Shown here: positions 28,916 through 37,517 of the stretch, piece by piece
How positions within the stretch are numbered: position 1 is the first letter of the stretch
Layout: each line of letters opens with the position of its first letter
NCBI RefSeq assembly: GCF_002285435.1
Contig: NZ_NSBT01000024.1
Location: forward strand, 248,001-312,000
From: Actibacterium ureilyticum
GTDB taxonomy: Bacteria > Pseudomonadota > Alphaproteobacteria > Rhodobacterales > Rhodobacteraceae
Reading direction: 5' to 3'
Length of the DNA: 64,000 nucleotides
The notes under the pieces: model-generated
Seen by the model: the letters and a program-made list of their open reading frames with translations, nothing else
The model's database searches: none
What the model was told of the DNA's origin: nothing
Translations under genes and position numbers: made by a program

Positions 28916-29323
28916 GACGGTCTCCTCCTTTTTTGGCTGCGCAAACGCCTGGGTTGTTTGCGGCCAATCCCCCTGCTGATCCCGGACGGGCTCAGAATCC
29001 TCGGGCGTAACATAACCTATCTGTCAAAGAAGTTGTAAGTTATTTTTATAAATGGCTTTTCCTGTAAATACTTTCACAGGGCGCCGGTTTATTTGTAAAT
29101 TTTCAAGGGGAAGTTTCGGAAAATCGAAACGATAACAATGTGTTAAATGTGCACGTCAGAAAGACATATTTTTACCTTAGGGCTGCCATACTAGGCAGGT
29201 TGCGGACAAGCGCAAGCCACTTGCCCCCACCGCCTATTCGACTTTGGTCGAGAATCAAGGGCCGGCCAAGCCCCCTGTCCGCCGTTCGGCGCGAATCTGC
29301 GTGTTACAGGCGGGGAACCGGGG
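28916..29323. other. 408-base intergenic region between acsA and tauC
   Basis: Holds the acsA promoter region. An inverted repeat GCAAAC-N9-GTTTGC (28941-28961) lies just upstream of the acsA ribosome binding site and could be an operator or a 5' UTR hairpin. The centre (29030-29180) is AT-rich, with TTATTTTTATAAATGG-like stretches that suit promoters. The part near tauC is GC-rich with no convincing terminator. I see no gene or RNA here. Confidence 0.5.
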
Positions 29324-30598
29324 TCAGGACTTGCCCTTCCACGGCACAAGCACCCGTTCGGCGATGCGCATCAGGATATCGATGCCGTATCCGATGATGC
29401 CGATCAGGATGATCCCCATGATCACGATATCGGTCAGCTGGAATTTCGACGCCGCGATGATCATCATCCCCGCGCCCTTCTGCGCCGCCACCAGTTCGGC
29501 CGCGACCACCGTGCCCCAGCAGACGCCCATCGCCACCCGCGCACCGGTGAAGATCTCGGGCAGGGAATTGGGAATGATCACGTGGCGCATGATCTGCCAG
29601 CGGCTGGCGCCCAGCGAATAAGCGGCGTGGATCTTGGTGATGTTCACCCCGGAAACACCCGCGCGCGCCGCAATTGTCATGATCCAAAGCGCGGCCAGAA
29701 ACAGCAGCACGATCTTGCCGGTTTCCCAGATGCCGAACCAGATGATCACCAGCGGGATCAGCGCCAGCGGCGGCACCGGGCGCATGAATTCCACGATCGG
29801 GTCGAACCAGCCCCGGAACCAGCCCGACAGCCCCATCGCATAGCCCAGCGGGATGCCCACGACGGACCCGGCCACGAACCCCGCCAGCACCCGCAACAGC
29901 GACCATCCCAGATGCTGCCACAGGGTGAAATTCTGATAGCCTTCGCCCGCGATCTTGATCAACTGGCCGAACACCGCTTCGGGCGCAGGCATCCAGATCG
30001 GCTCCATCTGCAGGCCCTTGGCCGGGGCATAGTCCAGCGCGCCCTTGTCGGTCAGCCGCACGATGCCGTTGCCGGCCCTGACCTGGCCGCCCACCGAAAT
30101 CGGCTGGCCGTCGATGGCCACGACCCGGGCGCCATCCTTGCGCGTGACCTCGTCATTGCGATCCATCAGGATCAGCTTCGACCGCCAGGCGCCGACCTCG
30201 ACCGTGTCGTCCTTGGCAAAGCCGTCACCCGGCGCGACCTCGCGCGGGGTAACTTCGGTCCCGACGCGAAAGACACGGGTGTAAACCGTCGCGTCGTCGC
30301 GGCGGCCATCGGGGGCCTCCAGCGTATAGGTGAACTGGGAATCGCCCAGAAACGGGCCCGGCACATGGATCGGCACCAGCTTCGATCCGGTGAACGCGCC
30401 CCAGATCAGGAAGATCACCAGCACCGAGATGACAGAGGCCGCCCGATCCGGCCGCACCGCGCTTTCATCGCCGAAGGTCACGGTTTTCAGGCTGGTGAAA
30501 TCCCGTGTCCGCCCGCGCGCCCTACGGATCGCCGACAGGATGAACAGGCTGCCCAGAAACAGCGCGACATAGAAGACCAGGATCAACAGACCGGTCAT
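29324..30598 (-). CDS. tauC: Taurine ABC transporter permease TauC, with extra N-terminal extracytoplasmic domain
   Basis: Inner-membrane permease of the taurine importer. The C-terminal 230 residues are a standard binding-protein-dependent permease with the EAA-type loop (YSLGASRWQIMRHVIIPNSLPEIFTG). Total length is 424 residues, against about 275 for Escherichia coli TauC. The extra N-terminal part has two hydrophobic helices (about residues 3-20 and 57-75). These bracket, and are followed by, a domain of about 130 residues (EAPDGRRDDATVYTRVF ... GNGIVRLTDKG) that likely lies outside the membrane. The stop/start overlap with tauB supports one operon, tauA-tauB-tauC. Confidence 0.88.
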   Translation of the reverse strand: MTGLLILVFYVALFLGSLFILSAIRRARGRTRDFTSLKTVTFGDESAVRPDRAASVISVLVIFLIWGAFTGSKLVPIHVPGPFLGDSQFTYTLEAPDGRRDDATVYTRVFRVGTEVTPREVAPGDGFAKDDTVEVGAWRSKLILMDRNDEVTRKDGARVVAIDGQPISVGGQVRAGNGIVRLTDKGALDYAPAKGLQMEPIWMPAPEAVFGQLIKIAGEGYQNFTLWQHLGWSLLRVLAGFVAGSVVGIPLGYAMGLSGWFRGWFDPIVEFMRPVPPLALIPLVIIWFGIWETGKIVLLFLAALWIMTIAARAGVSGVNITKIHAAYSLGASRWQIMRHVIIPNSLPEIFTGARVAMGVCWGTVVAAELVAAQKGAGMMIIAASKFQLTDIVIMGIILIGIIGYGIDILMRIAERVLVPWKGKS

Positions 30599-31401
30599 GC
30601 GGCGCCCTCGGCCCGGCCCATGATCTCTTCCTCCATGTCCCAGATCATGCCCAGGATCTCTTCGCGGCGGGTGGCGAATTCGGGGTGTTTCTTGACCTCG
30701 CGCAGGTCCTGCCCCACCCCCAGATCGGCAAAGGGCAGCGCATATTCACGATGGATGCGCCCCGGGCGCGGCGCCATCACCAACAGCCGCTCGCCCAGCA
30801 ACAATGCCTCTTCAACGGAATGGGTGATCAGGATGATCGTCTTGCCGGTTTCCTTCCACAGCTTCAGTACCAGGCTTTGCATCTTTTCCCGGGTCAGCGC
30901 ATCCAGCGCGCCAAGCGGTTCATCCATCAGGATCACGTCGGGATCGTTGGCCAGACAGCGCGCCAGCGCCACGCGCTGCTGCATCCCGCCCGACAATTCA
31001 TAGATGGCCTTTTCCTTGAAATCCTGCAGCCCGACCACATCCAGCAGGTGATCGACCGTGGCGCGATAATCGGCCGGGCGCTGGCCCTTCATCCGGGGGC
31101 CGAAGCTGACATTCTCGCGCACGCTCATCCATTCGAACAGCGCGCCCTTCTGGAACACCATGCCGCGTTCGGCATCGGGGCCGGTGACGGGATGGCCGTT
31201 CAGCTCGATCCGGCCCTCGGTCGGGGCCAGAAAGCCCGCCACGATGTTCAAAAGCGTGGTCTTGCCACAGCCCGACGGCCCCAGAACCGACAGAAGCTCG
31301 CCCGTCTTCAGGTCCAGCGACACATCCTTCAGCGCCTGAACATGCCCGCCGCCGGGCAGCTCGAACCGCATGGAAACATTGCGAATGGAAAGCCCGCTCA
31401 T
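30595..31401 (-). CDS. tauB: Taurine ABC transporter ATP-binding protein TauB
   Basis: A 268-residue ABC ATPase energising taurine import. Walker A GPSGCGKTT is at residues 41-49, the signature LSGGMQQRVALARCLA is near 140, and Walker B VILMDEPLGALD follows. The closest subfamily is nitrate/sulfonate/taurine importers. It overlaps tauC by ATGA and follows tauA by 62 bases. The substrate call depends on the neighbouring tpa, tauR and xsc genes. Confidence 0.92.
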   Translation of the reverse strand: MSGLSIRNVSMRFELPGGGHVQALKDVSLDLKTGELLSVLGPSGCGKTTLLNIVAGFLAPTEGRIELNGHPVTGPDAERGMVFQKGALFEWMSVRENVSFGPRMKGQRPADYRATVDHLLDVVGLQDFKEKAIYELSGGMQQRVALARCLANDPDVILMDEPLGALDALTREKMQSLVLKLWKETGKTIILITHSVEEALLLGERLLVMAPRPGRIHREYALPFADLGVGQDLREVKKHPEFATRREEILGMIWDMEEEIMGRAEGAA

Positions 31402-31463
31402 GATGCCCCGCCCCGATCCTTAGGTCATGGCAGGGGCACGCAAAGGCGCCCCTGCCGGTGCGA

Positions 31464-32465
31464 TCACATGCCGCTTGCGGCGGTCAGCGGTTCGATATCG
31501 ACAGCCGTTTCATAGGTGTCCAGGATCGTCGGGATCGACCCTGCATCCTTGAACACGTTGGCCACGCCCAGCATGAAGCTTTGCGCGCCGCCGCCCAACC
31601 ATTTCTCGCCCAGCTGATCGTCTACCGACGGGAAGACAAAGGTGGCGATGGTCGCCTCGGTGTCTTCCAGCGCCATGCCGGAATCCTTGGCGATCACCGG
31701 CAGCATCTCGTCCTTCATCTCGCCCGCGTTCCACATCGCGTTGGCATCGGCGGTGACCTTCAGGAACTTGGCCAGCAATTCGGGCTCGGCTGCGGCGAAT
31801 TCGGCCGGGACGGTCGTGGCGTCAAAGACCAGGATGCCCAGCTCTTCCTTTTCCGCGCCGGTCAGCAGCACGTTGCCGTGTTCCTTCATCCGGCGCAGCG
31901 CCCCGCCCCAGCCGCAGACCATGTCCAGGTTGCCCTGCGCAAAGGCCGCCGCGCCATCGGGCGGGGCCATGTCGACGATTTCCAGCGTCGACATGTCGAC
32001 GCCGAAATGGTTCATCTGCTCCAGGAACCCGAAATGCGCGGCGGTGCCGATCGGCACGCCGACCTTCTTGCCCTCGATCTCCTTGGCGTTGGTCTTGTCG
32101 ATTTCCAGCGCCGAGGCGACGACGCAATTGTCGTTCTCGGAATAGCTGACGGCGACATCGACCACCTTCAGGTCCTGGCCGGCACTGGTGGCCACCACGA
32201 AGGGCGGAATGCCCTGGCTGACCGAAATCTGCACATCGCCCGCCGCCATCGCGGCCGACATCGCGGTGCCGGTGTCGAAGGACACCCAGTTGATCGGGAT
32301 GCCCAGCGCTTCCTCGTAGGTGCCCATCGCCTTGGCGTATTGGAACGGCATCGGCCATTCCAGAAAGTAACCGACCGTGATCTCGTCAGCGGCCAGCGCG
32401 GCCTGCGCCCCCGACAGCAATCCGATCGCGGCGGTGGCGCTTTTCAGCATAATCTTCAGGGCCAT
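31464..32465 (-). CDS. tauA: Taurine-binding periplasmic protein TauA
   Basis: A 333-residue periplasmic receptor of the taurine importer. The N-terminus MALKIMLKSATAAIGLL with ALAADE gives a signal peptide cleaved near residue 26. The mature part begins with ITVGYFLEWPMPFQYAKAMG, a NMT1/SsuA-type fold. The ATG at 32465 has AAGGAG eight bases upstream; a longer start at 32492 would add nine residues before the signal. It is first in the minus-strand tauABC operon and divergent from tpa, with probable TauR repeats between. Confidence 0.92.
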   Translation of the reverse strand: MALKIMLKSATAAIGLLSGAQAALAADEITVGYFLEWPMPFQYAKAMGTYEEALGIPINWVSFDTGTAMSAAMAAGDVQISVSQGIPPFVVATSAGQDLKVVDVAVSYSENDNCVVASALEIDKTNAKEIEGKKVGVPIGTAAHFGFLEQMNHFGVDMSTLEIVDMAPPDGAAAFAQGNLDMVCGWGGALRRMKEHGNVLLTGAEKEELGILVFDATTVPAEFAAAEPELLAKFLKVTADANAMWNAGEMKDEMLPVIAKDSGMALEDTEATIATFVFPSVDDQLGEKWLGGGAQSFMLGVANVFKDAGSIPTILDTYETAVDIEPLTAASGM

Positions 32466-32625
32466 CGTCAAATCTCCTTGTTGGTCATCCACGCGGGCTG
32501 AACGCCCGTCTGTGTTCGCATGGCCCGCAGCTTAAGCGTCGGGGCGAATTCATCAACCCGTTCGCGGCCATGTCCGAAATAAACTTAAGCGGCGGAAATC
32601 CGGTGTGACAACGGCGCCGGCAAAC

Positions 32626-32657
32626 TGGCCTTAACTGAAGGGGCATTCTGGCCCTAT
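32626..32657. promoter_or_regulatory. Probable TauR operator between tauA and tpa (direct repeat)
   Basis: CTGGCCTTAA (32626-32635) and CTGGCCCTAT (32648-32657) are direct repeats whose starts are 22 bases apart, two helical turns. They resemble the CTGGACYTAA repeats that, as I recall, were reported for TauR in Rhodobacter capsulatus. A second similar pair precedes xsc. Confidence 0.7.
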
Positions 32658-32755
32658 TCGCCGCACGAAATTCATGCAGTTTGTGAACCGGGCGCATCCG
32701 GATTTCCGACCTTGGGCGCGGCCCGAAACACCCCAAATCCCGATGGAGCGCCGCC

Positions 32756-34135
32756 ATGAACAGCCCGGTATCGCCAAATGACCTGACCGATGTGATCGAA
32801 GCCGATCGCGCGCATATCTGGCATCACCTGATGCAGCACAAGGCGCTGGAAACCAGCGATCCGCGCGTCATTGTCGAAGGGCGCGGCATGCGGGTCTGGG
32901 ACGCCACGGGCGCGGAATACCTGGACGCGGTTTCGGGCGGGGTGTGGACCGTGAACGTGGGCTATGGCCGCGAATCGATTGCCGACGCGGTGCGCGACCA
33001 GCTGGTGACGCTGAACTATTTCGCGCAATCGGCGGGTTCGGTTCCGGGATCGAACTTCGCCAAGCGCCTGATCGAGAAGATGCCGGGGATGAGTCGCGTC
33101 TATTACGCCAACTCCGGGTCCGAGGCGAATGAAAAGGTGTTCAAGATGGTGCGCCAGATCTCGGCCCGGCACCATGGCGGGCGCAAGCACAAGATCCTGT
33201 ACCGCGAGCGCGACTATCACGGCACGACCATCGCCTGTCTGTCGGCGGGTGGCCAGCCGCAGCGCAACGCACAATACGGCCCCTTCACGCCGGGCTTCGT
33301 CGCGGTGCCACATTGCCTGGAATACCGCGCGCAATGGGATGTGGAAAATTACGGCGAAAGGGCCGCCGATGCGATCGAAGAGGTCATCCTGCGCGAAGGC
33401 CCCGACACGATCGGGCTGCTGTGTCTGGAACCCGTGACCGCAGGTGGCGGCGTCATCGTGCCGCCCGACGGCTATTGGCCCCGCGTGCAGGAAATCTGCC
33501 GCAAATACGACATCCTGCTGCACATCGACGAGGTCGTCTGCGGCATGGGGCGCACCGGTGAATGGTTCGGCTATCAGAACTATGGCGTGCAGCCCGATTT
33601 CGTGACCATGGCCAAGGGCGTCGCCTCGGGCTATGCCGCGATTTCCTGCACCGTCACGACCGAGGCCGTGTTCGAACAGTTCAAGGACGATGCCGCCGAT
33701 CCGCTGTCCTATTTCCGCGACATCTCGACCTTTGGCGGCTGCGCGGCGGGTCCGGCGGCGGCGCTGGAAAACATGCGCATCATCGAGGACGAGGCGCTGC
33801 TGCAGAACACCCGCGACATGGGCGCGCGGCTGATCGACAACCTGAACGCGCTGGCCGACCGTCACGCGGTGATCGGGCATGTGCGCGGCGCGGGCCTGTT
33901 TTGCGGCGCGGAACTGGTCAGCGACCGCATCACCAAGGAACCGGTGGACGAAAAGCAGGCGCAGGCGGTGGTGGCCGATTGCATGGCGCAGGGCGTGATC
34001 ATCGGCGTGACCAACCGCTCGCTGCCGGGCATGAACAACACGCTGTGCTTCAGCCCCGCCCTGATCGCCGCGCCCGACGATATCGACCGGACCACAGATG
34101 CGGTGGACGGCGCGCTGGCGCGGGTTTTCGGCTGA
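32756..34135 (+). CDS. tpa: Taurine-pyruvate aminotransferase
   Basis: PLP-dependent class III aminotransferase converting taurine and pyruvate to sulfoacetaldehyde and alanine. It has 459 residues. The PLP lysine is in TMAKGVASGYAAISC, the DEVVCGMGRTG motif supplies the PLP-ring Asp, and YYANSGSEANEKV is the phosphate-binding segment. GGAGCGCC precedes the ATG. The taurine call follows from its place between tauABC and tauR-xsc; omega-amino acid:pyruvate aminotransferases look alike, so context carries the specificity. Confidence 0.92.
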   Translation: MNSPVSPNDLTDVIEADRAHIWHHLMQHKALETSDPRVIVEGRGMRVWDATGAEYLDAVSGGVWTVNVGYGRESIADAVRDQLVTLNYFAQSAGSVPGSNFAKRLIEKMPGMSRVYYANSGSEANEKVFKMVRQISARHHGGRKHKILYRERDYHGTTIACLSAGGQPQRNAQYGPFTPGFVAVPHCLEYRAQWDVENYGERAADAIEEVILREGPDTIGLLCLEPVTAGGGVIVPPDGYWPRVQEICRKYDILLHIDEVVCGMGRTGEWFGYQNYGVQPDFVTMAKGVASGYAAISCTVTTEAVFEQFKDDAADPLSYFRDISTFGGCAAGPAAALENMRIIEDEALLQNTRDMGARLIDNLNALADRHAVIGHVRGAGLFCGAELVSDRITKEPVDEKQAQAVVADCMAQGVIIGVTNRSLPGMNNTLCFSPALIAAPDDIDRTTDAVDGALARVFG

Positions 34136-34153
34136 GCCAACGCCGCGCTTTCC

Positions 34154-34163
34154 ATAGGTCCAG
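34154..34163 (-). promoter_or_regulatory. Single TauR-box-like half site before tauR
   Basis: The minus strand reads CTGGACCTAT, matching the repeat unit found before tpa and xsc. Only a degraded second copy (6 of 10 bases) lies 22 bases away inside the start of tauR. It may provide autoregulation, but the evidence is weak. Confidence 0.4.
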
Positions 34164-34175
34164 TTTGCGCGCATC

Positions 34176-35660
34176 ATGACGCCAGACATGGCGATTCCGG
34201 TGGACACCTTCTTTCTGGACCCCGGCTTTGACGGCACGTTGCAGCAGCAGATCCAGCAGCACGTGACCGAGGGGGTCCTGACCGGCGTTCTGCGCCCGGG
34301 CGAACGCATGCCGTCCAGCCGCAAGCTGGCGCAGCACCTGGGCATCAGCCGGATCACCGTGACGCTGGCCTATACCGAGCTGGTGGCGAACGACTATCTG
34401 GTGGCGCGCGGGCGGTCGGGCTATTTCGTGTCCGAAAACGCGCCCTCGCCGCCGGAATTCGACCTCGCCCCGCGCCAGCGGCAAGACAGCGTCGACTGGT
34501 CCCGCGCGCTGGGGCAGCGGTTTTCCGGCTTTGTCGATGTGATCCGCCCGCCCGACTGGCGCAGCTATCGCTATCCGTTCATCTATGGGCAGGCCGACAT
34601 GCGGCTGTTCGACCACCAGAACTGGCGGCAATGCGCACTGCGCGCGCTGGGACAGCGCGATTTCGAATCCATGACCGTCGACAGGTACGAGCGTGACGAC
34701 CCCCGGCTGATCGAATTCATCGTCCGCAACATCCTGCCCCGGCGGGGGATCTCGGCCCGGCCACAGGAAATCCTGATCACCATGGGCGCGCAGAACGCGC
34801 TGTGGCTTGCCGCGCAGATCCTGCTGACCCAGCGGCGCAAGGCGGCGATGGAATATCCCTGTTATCCCGGCCTGCGCGAGATCCTGGCCCAGACCCGCTG
34901 CGGCACGGTGTCGGTGGATGTGGATGCGGACGGCCTGCCGCCCGAGGCGCTGCCGCCCGATATCGACGTGGTCTTTACCACGCCCAGCCACCATTGCCCG
35001 ACCAATGCGACCATGCCCATCGACCGGCGGCGCCAGCTGCTGCGGATGGCCGCCGAACGGCAATTCATCGTGGTCGAGGACGATTACGAATTCGAGATGT
35101 CCTTTGCCAGCTCGCCCAAGCCCGCGCTCAAGTCGCTCGATGAAGGCGGGCATGTGATCTATATCGGGTCGTTCTCGAAATCGCTCTTTCCCGGGCTGCG
35201 CCTGGGCTATGTCGTGGCCAGCGAGGCGTTCATCCGCGAGGCGCGCGCGCTGCGGTCGCTGATCCTGCGCCATCCGCCGGGGCATATCCAGCGCACCGCC
35301 GCCTATTTCCTGTCGCAGGGTCACTACGACAGTCAGGTCAAGCGCATGGGCCAGGCCTATCACCAGCGGCGCGGGGTGATGGAACAGGCGCTGTTGCAGC
35401 ATGGCCTGCTCGGACCCGACCGCGCGACCGCCGGCGGCTCCAGCTTCTGGCTCAGGGCGCCGCGGGGCATCGACACGGCGCAGCTGGCGCTGGCGCTGCG
35501 CGACCGGGGTGTTCTGATCGAGCCGGGACATGTGTTCTTCGGCAACGATCGCCCCGCCCAGCGCCATTACCGCCTGGCCTATTCGTCGATCCCGTCCGAG
35601 CGCATCCCCGACGGGATTGCGGTGATCGCCGACAGCCTGCGCCAATCTGGACCTAACTAG
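34176..35660 (+). CDS. tauR: TauR, MocR-type (GntR/aminotransferase) regulator of taurine catabolism
   Basis: A 494-residue fusion regulator. An N-terminal GntR winged helix (MPSSRKLAQHLGISRITV, about residues 45-85) is followed by an aminotransferase class I-like domain with the PLP lysine in YIGSFSKSLFPGLRLGY (near 330). MocR proteins of this type activate amine-catabolic genes with PLP and substrate as effectors. The position between tpa and xsc, with CTGGAC-type repeats before both neighbours, supports TauR. It ends 81 bases before xsc. Confidence 0.92.
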   Translation: MTPDMAIPVDTFFLDPGFDGTLQQQIQQHVTEGVLTGVLRPGERMPSSRKLAQHLGISRITVTLAYTELVANDYLVARGRSGYFVSENAPSPPEFDLAPRQRQDSVDWSRALGQRFSGFVDVIRPPDWRSYRYPFIYGQADMRLFDHQNWRQCALRALGQRDFESMTVDRYERDDPRLIEFIVRNILPRRGISARPQEILITMGAQNALWLAAQILLTQRRKAAMEYPCYPGLREILAQTRCGTVSVDVDADGLPPEALPPDIDVVFTTPSHHCPTNATMPIDRRRQLLRMAAERQFIVVEDDYEFEMSFASSPKPALKSLDEGGHVIYIGSFSKSLFPGLRLGYVVASEAFIREARALRSLILRHPPGHIQRTAAYFLSQGHYDSQVKRMGQAYHQRRGVMEQALLQHGLLGPDRATAGGSSFWLRAPRGIDTAQLALALRDRGVLIEPGHVFFGNDRPAQRHYRLAYSSIPSERIPDGIAVIADSLRQSGPN

Positions 35661-35679
35661 CCCCGCCATCTGGCCCTAA
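35647..35679. promoter_or_regulatory. Probable TauR operator before xsc (direct repeat)
   Basis: CTGGACCTAA (35647-35656) and CTGGCCCTAA (35670-35679) are direct repeats with starts 23 bases apart. The first overlaps the end of tauR. They match the pair before tpa and suggest a TauR-activated promoter for xsc-soeABC. Confidence 0.75.
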
Positions 35680-35741
35680 GATTTCGGCCCGCCGCATGGA
35701 AGACACGAACCGTAAACGACGCCCCCTGCCGGAGACAGCCC

Positions 35742-37517
35742 ATGAAGATGACCACCGAAGAAGCCTTTGTCAAAACCCTGCAGATGCACGGCATCGAACA
35801 TGCGTTCGGGATCATCGGCTCGGCCTTCATGCCGATTTCCGACCTGTTCCCGCGCGCCGGCATCACCTTCTGGGATTGCGCGCATGAAGGCTCGGGCGGG
35901 ATGATGGCCGATGGCTATACCCGCGCCACCGGCAAGATGTCGATGATGATCGCCCAGAACGGCCCCGGCATCACCAATTTCGTGACCGCCGTCAAAACCG
36001 CCTATTGGAACCACTCGCCGCTGTTGCTGGTCACGCCTCAGGCCGCCAACAAGACGCTCGGTCAGGGCGGTTTCCAGGAGGTCGAACAGATGGCGCTGTT
36101 CAAGGACATGGTCGCCTATCAGGAAGAGGTCCGCGACCCCACCCGCGTGGCCGAGGTTCTGAACCGCGTGATCCTGAACGCCCGCCGCGCCAGCGCGCCC
36201 GCCCAGATCAACATGCCGCGCGATTTCTGGACGCAGGTGATCGATATCGACCTGCCGCAGGTGGTGGAATTCGAACGCCCCGGCGGCGGGGATGCGGCGC
36301 TGGACCAGGCCGCCGCGCTGCTGTCGGGCGCGCGCAACCCGGTGATCCTGAACGGCGCGGGCGTGGTGCTGGCCGGTGCGATTCCGGCCTCCATGGCGCT
36401 GGCTGAACGGCTGGATGCGCCGGTTTGCGTGGGCTATCAGCACAACGATGCCTTCCCCGGGTCGCACCCGCTTTTCGCCGGCCCCTTGGGCTATAACGGG
36501 TCCAAGGCGGGGATGGAGCTGATCCAGCAGGCCGATGTGGTGCTGGCCCTTGGCACCCGGCTGAACCCGTTTTCCACCCTGCCCGGCTACGGGCTGGATT
36601 ACTGGCCCAGGGACGCCAAGATCATCCAGGTCGACATCAACCCCGACCGGATCGGCCTGACCAAACCCGTGACCGTGGGCATCGTAGGCGACGCGGGCAA
36701 GGTCGCCACCGCGATCCTGTCGCGCCTGTCGGGTACTGCGGGGGACGAGGGCCGCGCCGAGCGCAAGGCGAAGATCGCCGAGACGAAATCCCGCTGGGCG
36801 CAACAGCTGAGCGCGATGGACCACGAGGAGGACGACCCCGGCACCACCTGGAACGAACGCGCCCGCGCCGACAAGCCCGACTGGATGAGCCCCCGCATGG
36901 CCTGGCGCGCGATCCAGTCCGCCCTGCCCAAGGACGCGATCATCAGTTCCGACATTGGCAACAACTGCGCGATCGGCAATGCCTATCCATCGTTCGAGGC
37001 GGGGCGCAAATACCTGGCGCCGGGGCTTTTCGGCCCCTGCGGCTATGGCCTGCCGTCCATCGTCGGCGCCAAGATCGGCTGCCCGGATACACCCGTTGTG
37101 GGCTTTGCCGGTGACGGCGCCTTCGGCATCGCGGTGACCGAGCTGACCGCGATCGGCCGCCCCGAATGGCCCGCCATCACGATGATCGTTTTCCGCAACT
37201 ATCAATGGGGCGCGGAAAAGCGAAACTCGACCCTGTGGTACGATGACAATTTCGTCGGCACCGAGTTGGACGATCAGGTCAGCTATGCCGGGATCGCCAC
37301 CGCCTGCGGGTTGCAAGGGGTTCAAGCCTTTACCATGGAGGAGCTGACCGCTGCGCTGGATCGGGCGATCAAGGATCAGATGGCGGGCAAGACCACATTG
37401 ATCGAGGCGATGATCAACCAGGAACTGGGTGAGCCCTTCCGCCGCGACGCGATGAAGAAGCCCGTGGCCGTTGCGGGGATCGACCCCGCCGATATGCGCC
37501 CGCAGAAACCCGCATGA
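35742..37517 (+). CDS. xsc: Sulfoacetaldehyde acetyltransferase
   Basis: Thiamine-diphosphate enzyme that cleaves sulfoacetaldehyde with phosphate to acetyl phosphate and sulfite. It has 591 residues, the family length. The catalytic Glu region is HEGSGGMMADGYTRATGK near residue 50, and the ThDP/Mg site is GFAGDGAFGIAV with FRNYQWGAEKRN near 450-490, a strong Xsc signature. GGAG lies seven bases before the ATG. Its end overlaps soeA by ATGA, so sulfite production and sulfite oxidation are in one operon. No pta gene follows, although pta often accompanies xsc. Confidence 0.96.
   Translation: MKMTTEEAFVKTLQMHGIEHAFGIIGSAFMPISDLFPRAGITFWDCAHEGSGGMMADGYTRATGKMSMMIAQNGPGITNFVTAVKTAYWNHSPLLLVTPQAANKTLGQGGFQEVEQMALFKDMVAYQEEVRDPTRVAEVLNRVILNARRASAPAQINMPRDFWTQVIDIDLPQVVEFERPGGGDAALDQAAALLSGARNPVILNGAGVVLAGAIPASMALAERLDAPVCVGYQHNDAFPGSHPLFAGPLGYNGSKAGMELIQQADVVLALGTRLNPFSTLPGYGLDYWPRDAKIIQVDINPDRIGLTKPVTVGIVGDAGKVATAILSRLSGTAGDEGRAERKAKIAETKSRWAQQLSAMDHEEDDPGTTWNERARADKPDWMSPRMAWRAIQSALPKDAIISSDIGNNCAIGNAYPSFEAGRKYLAPGLFGPCGYGLPSIVGAKIGCPDTPVVGFAGDGAFGIAVTELTAIGRPEWPAITMIVFRNYQWGAEKRNSTLWYDDNFVGTELDDQVSYAGIATACGLQGVQAFTMEELTAALDRAIKDQMAGKTTLIEAMINQELGEPFRRDAMKKPVAVAGIDPADMRPQKPA

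Noticed and set aside
34050-35669. Long minus-strand open frame antisense to tauR
   Set aside because: The plus strand encodes a clear MocR regulator with HTH and PLP-lysine motifs; the antisense product is compositionally biased.
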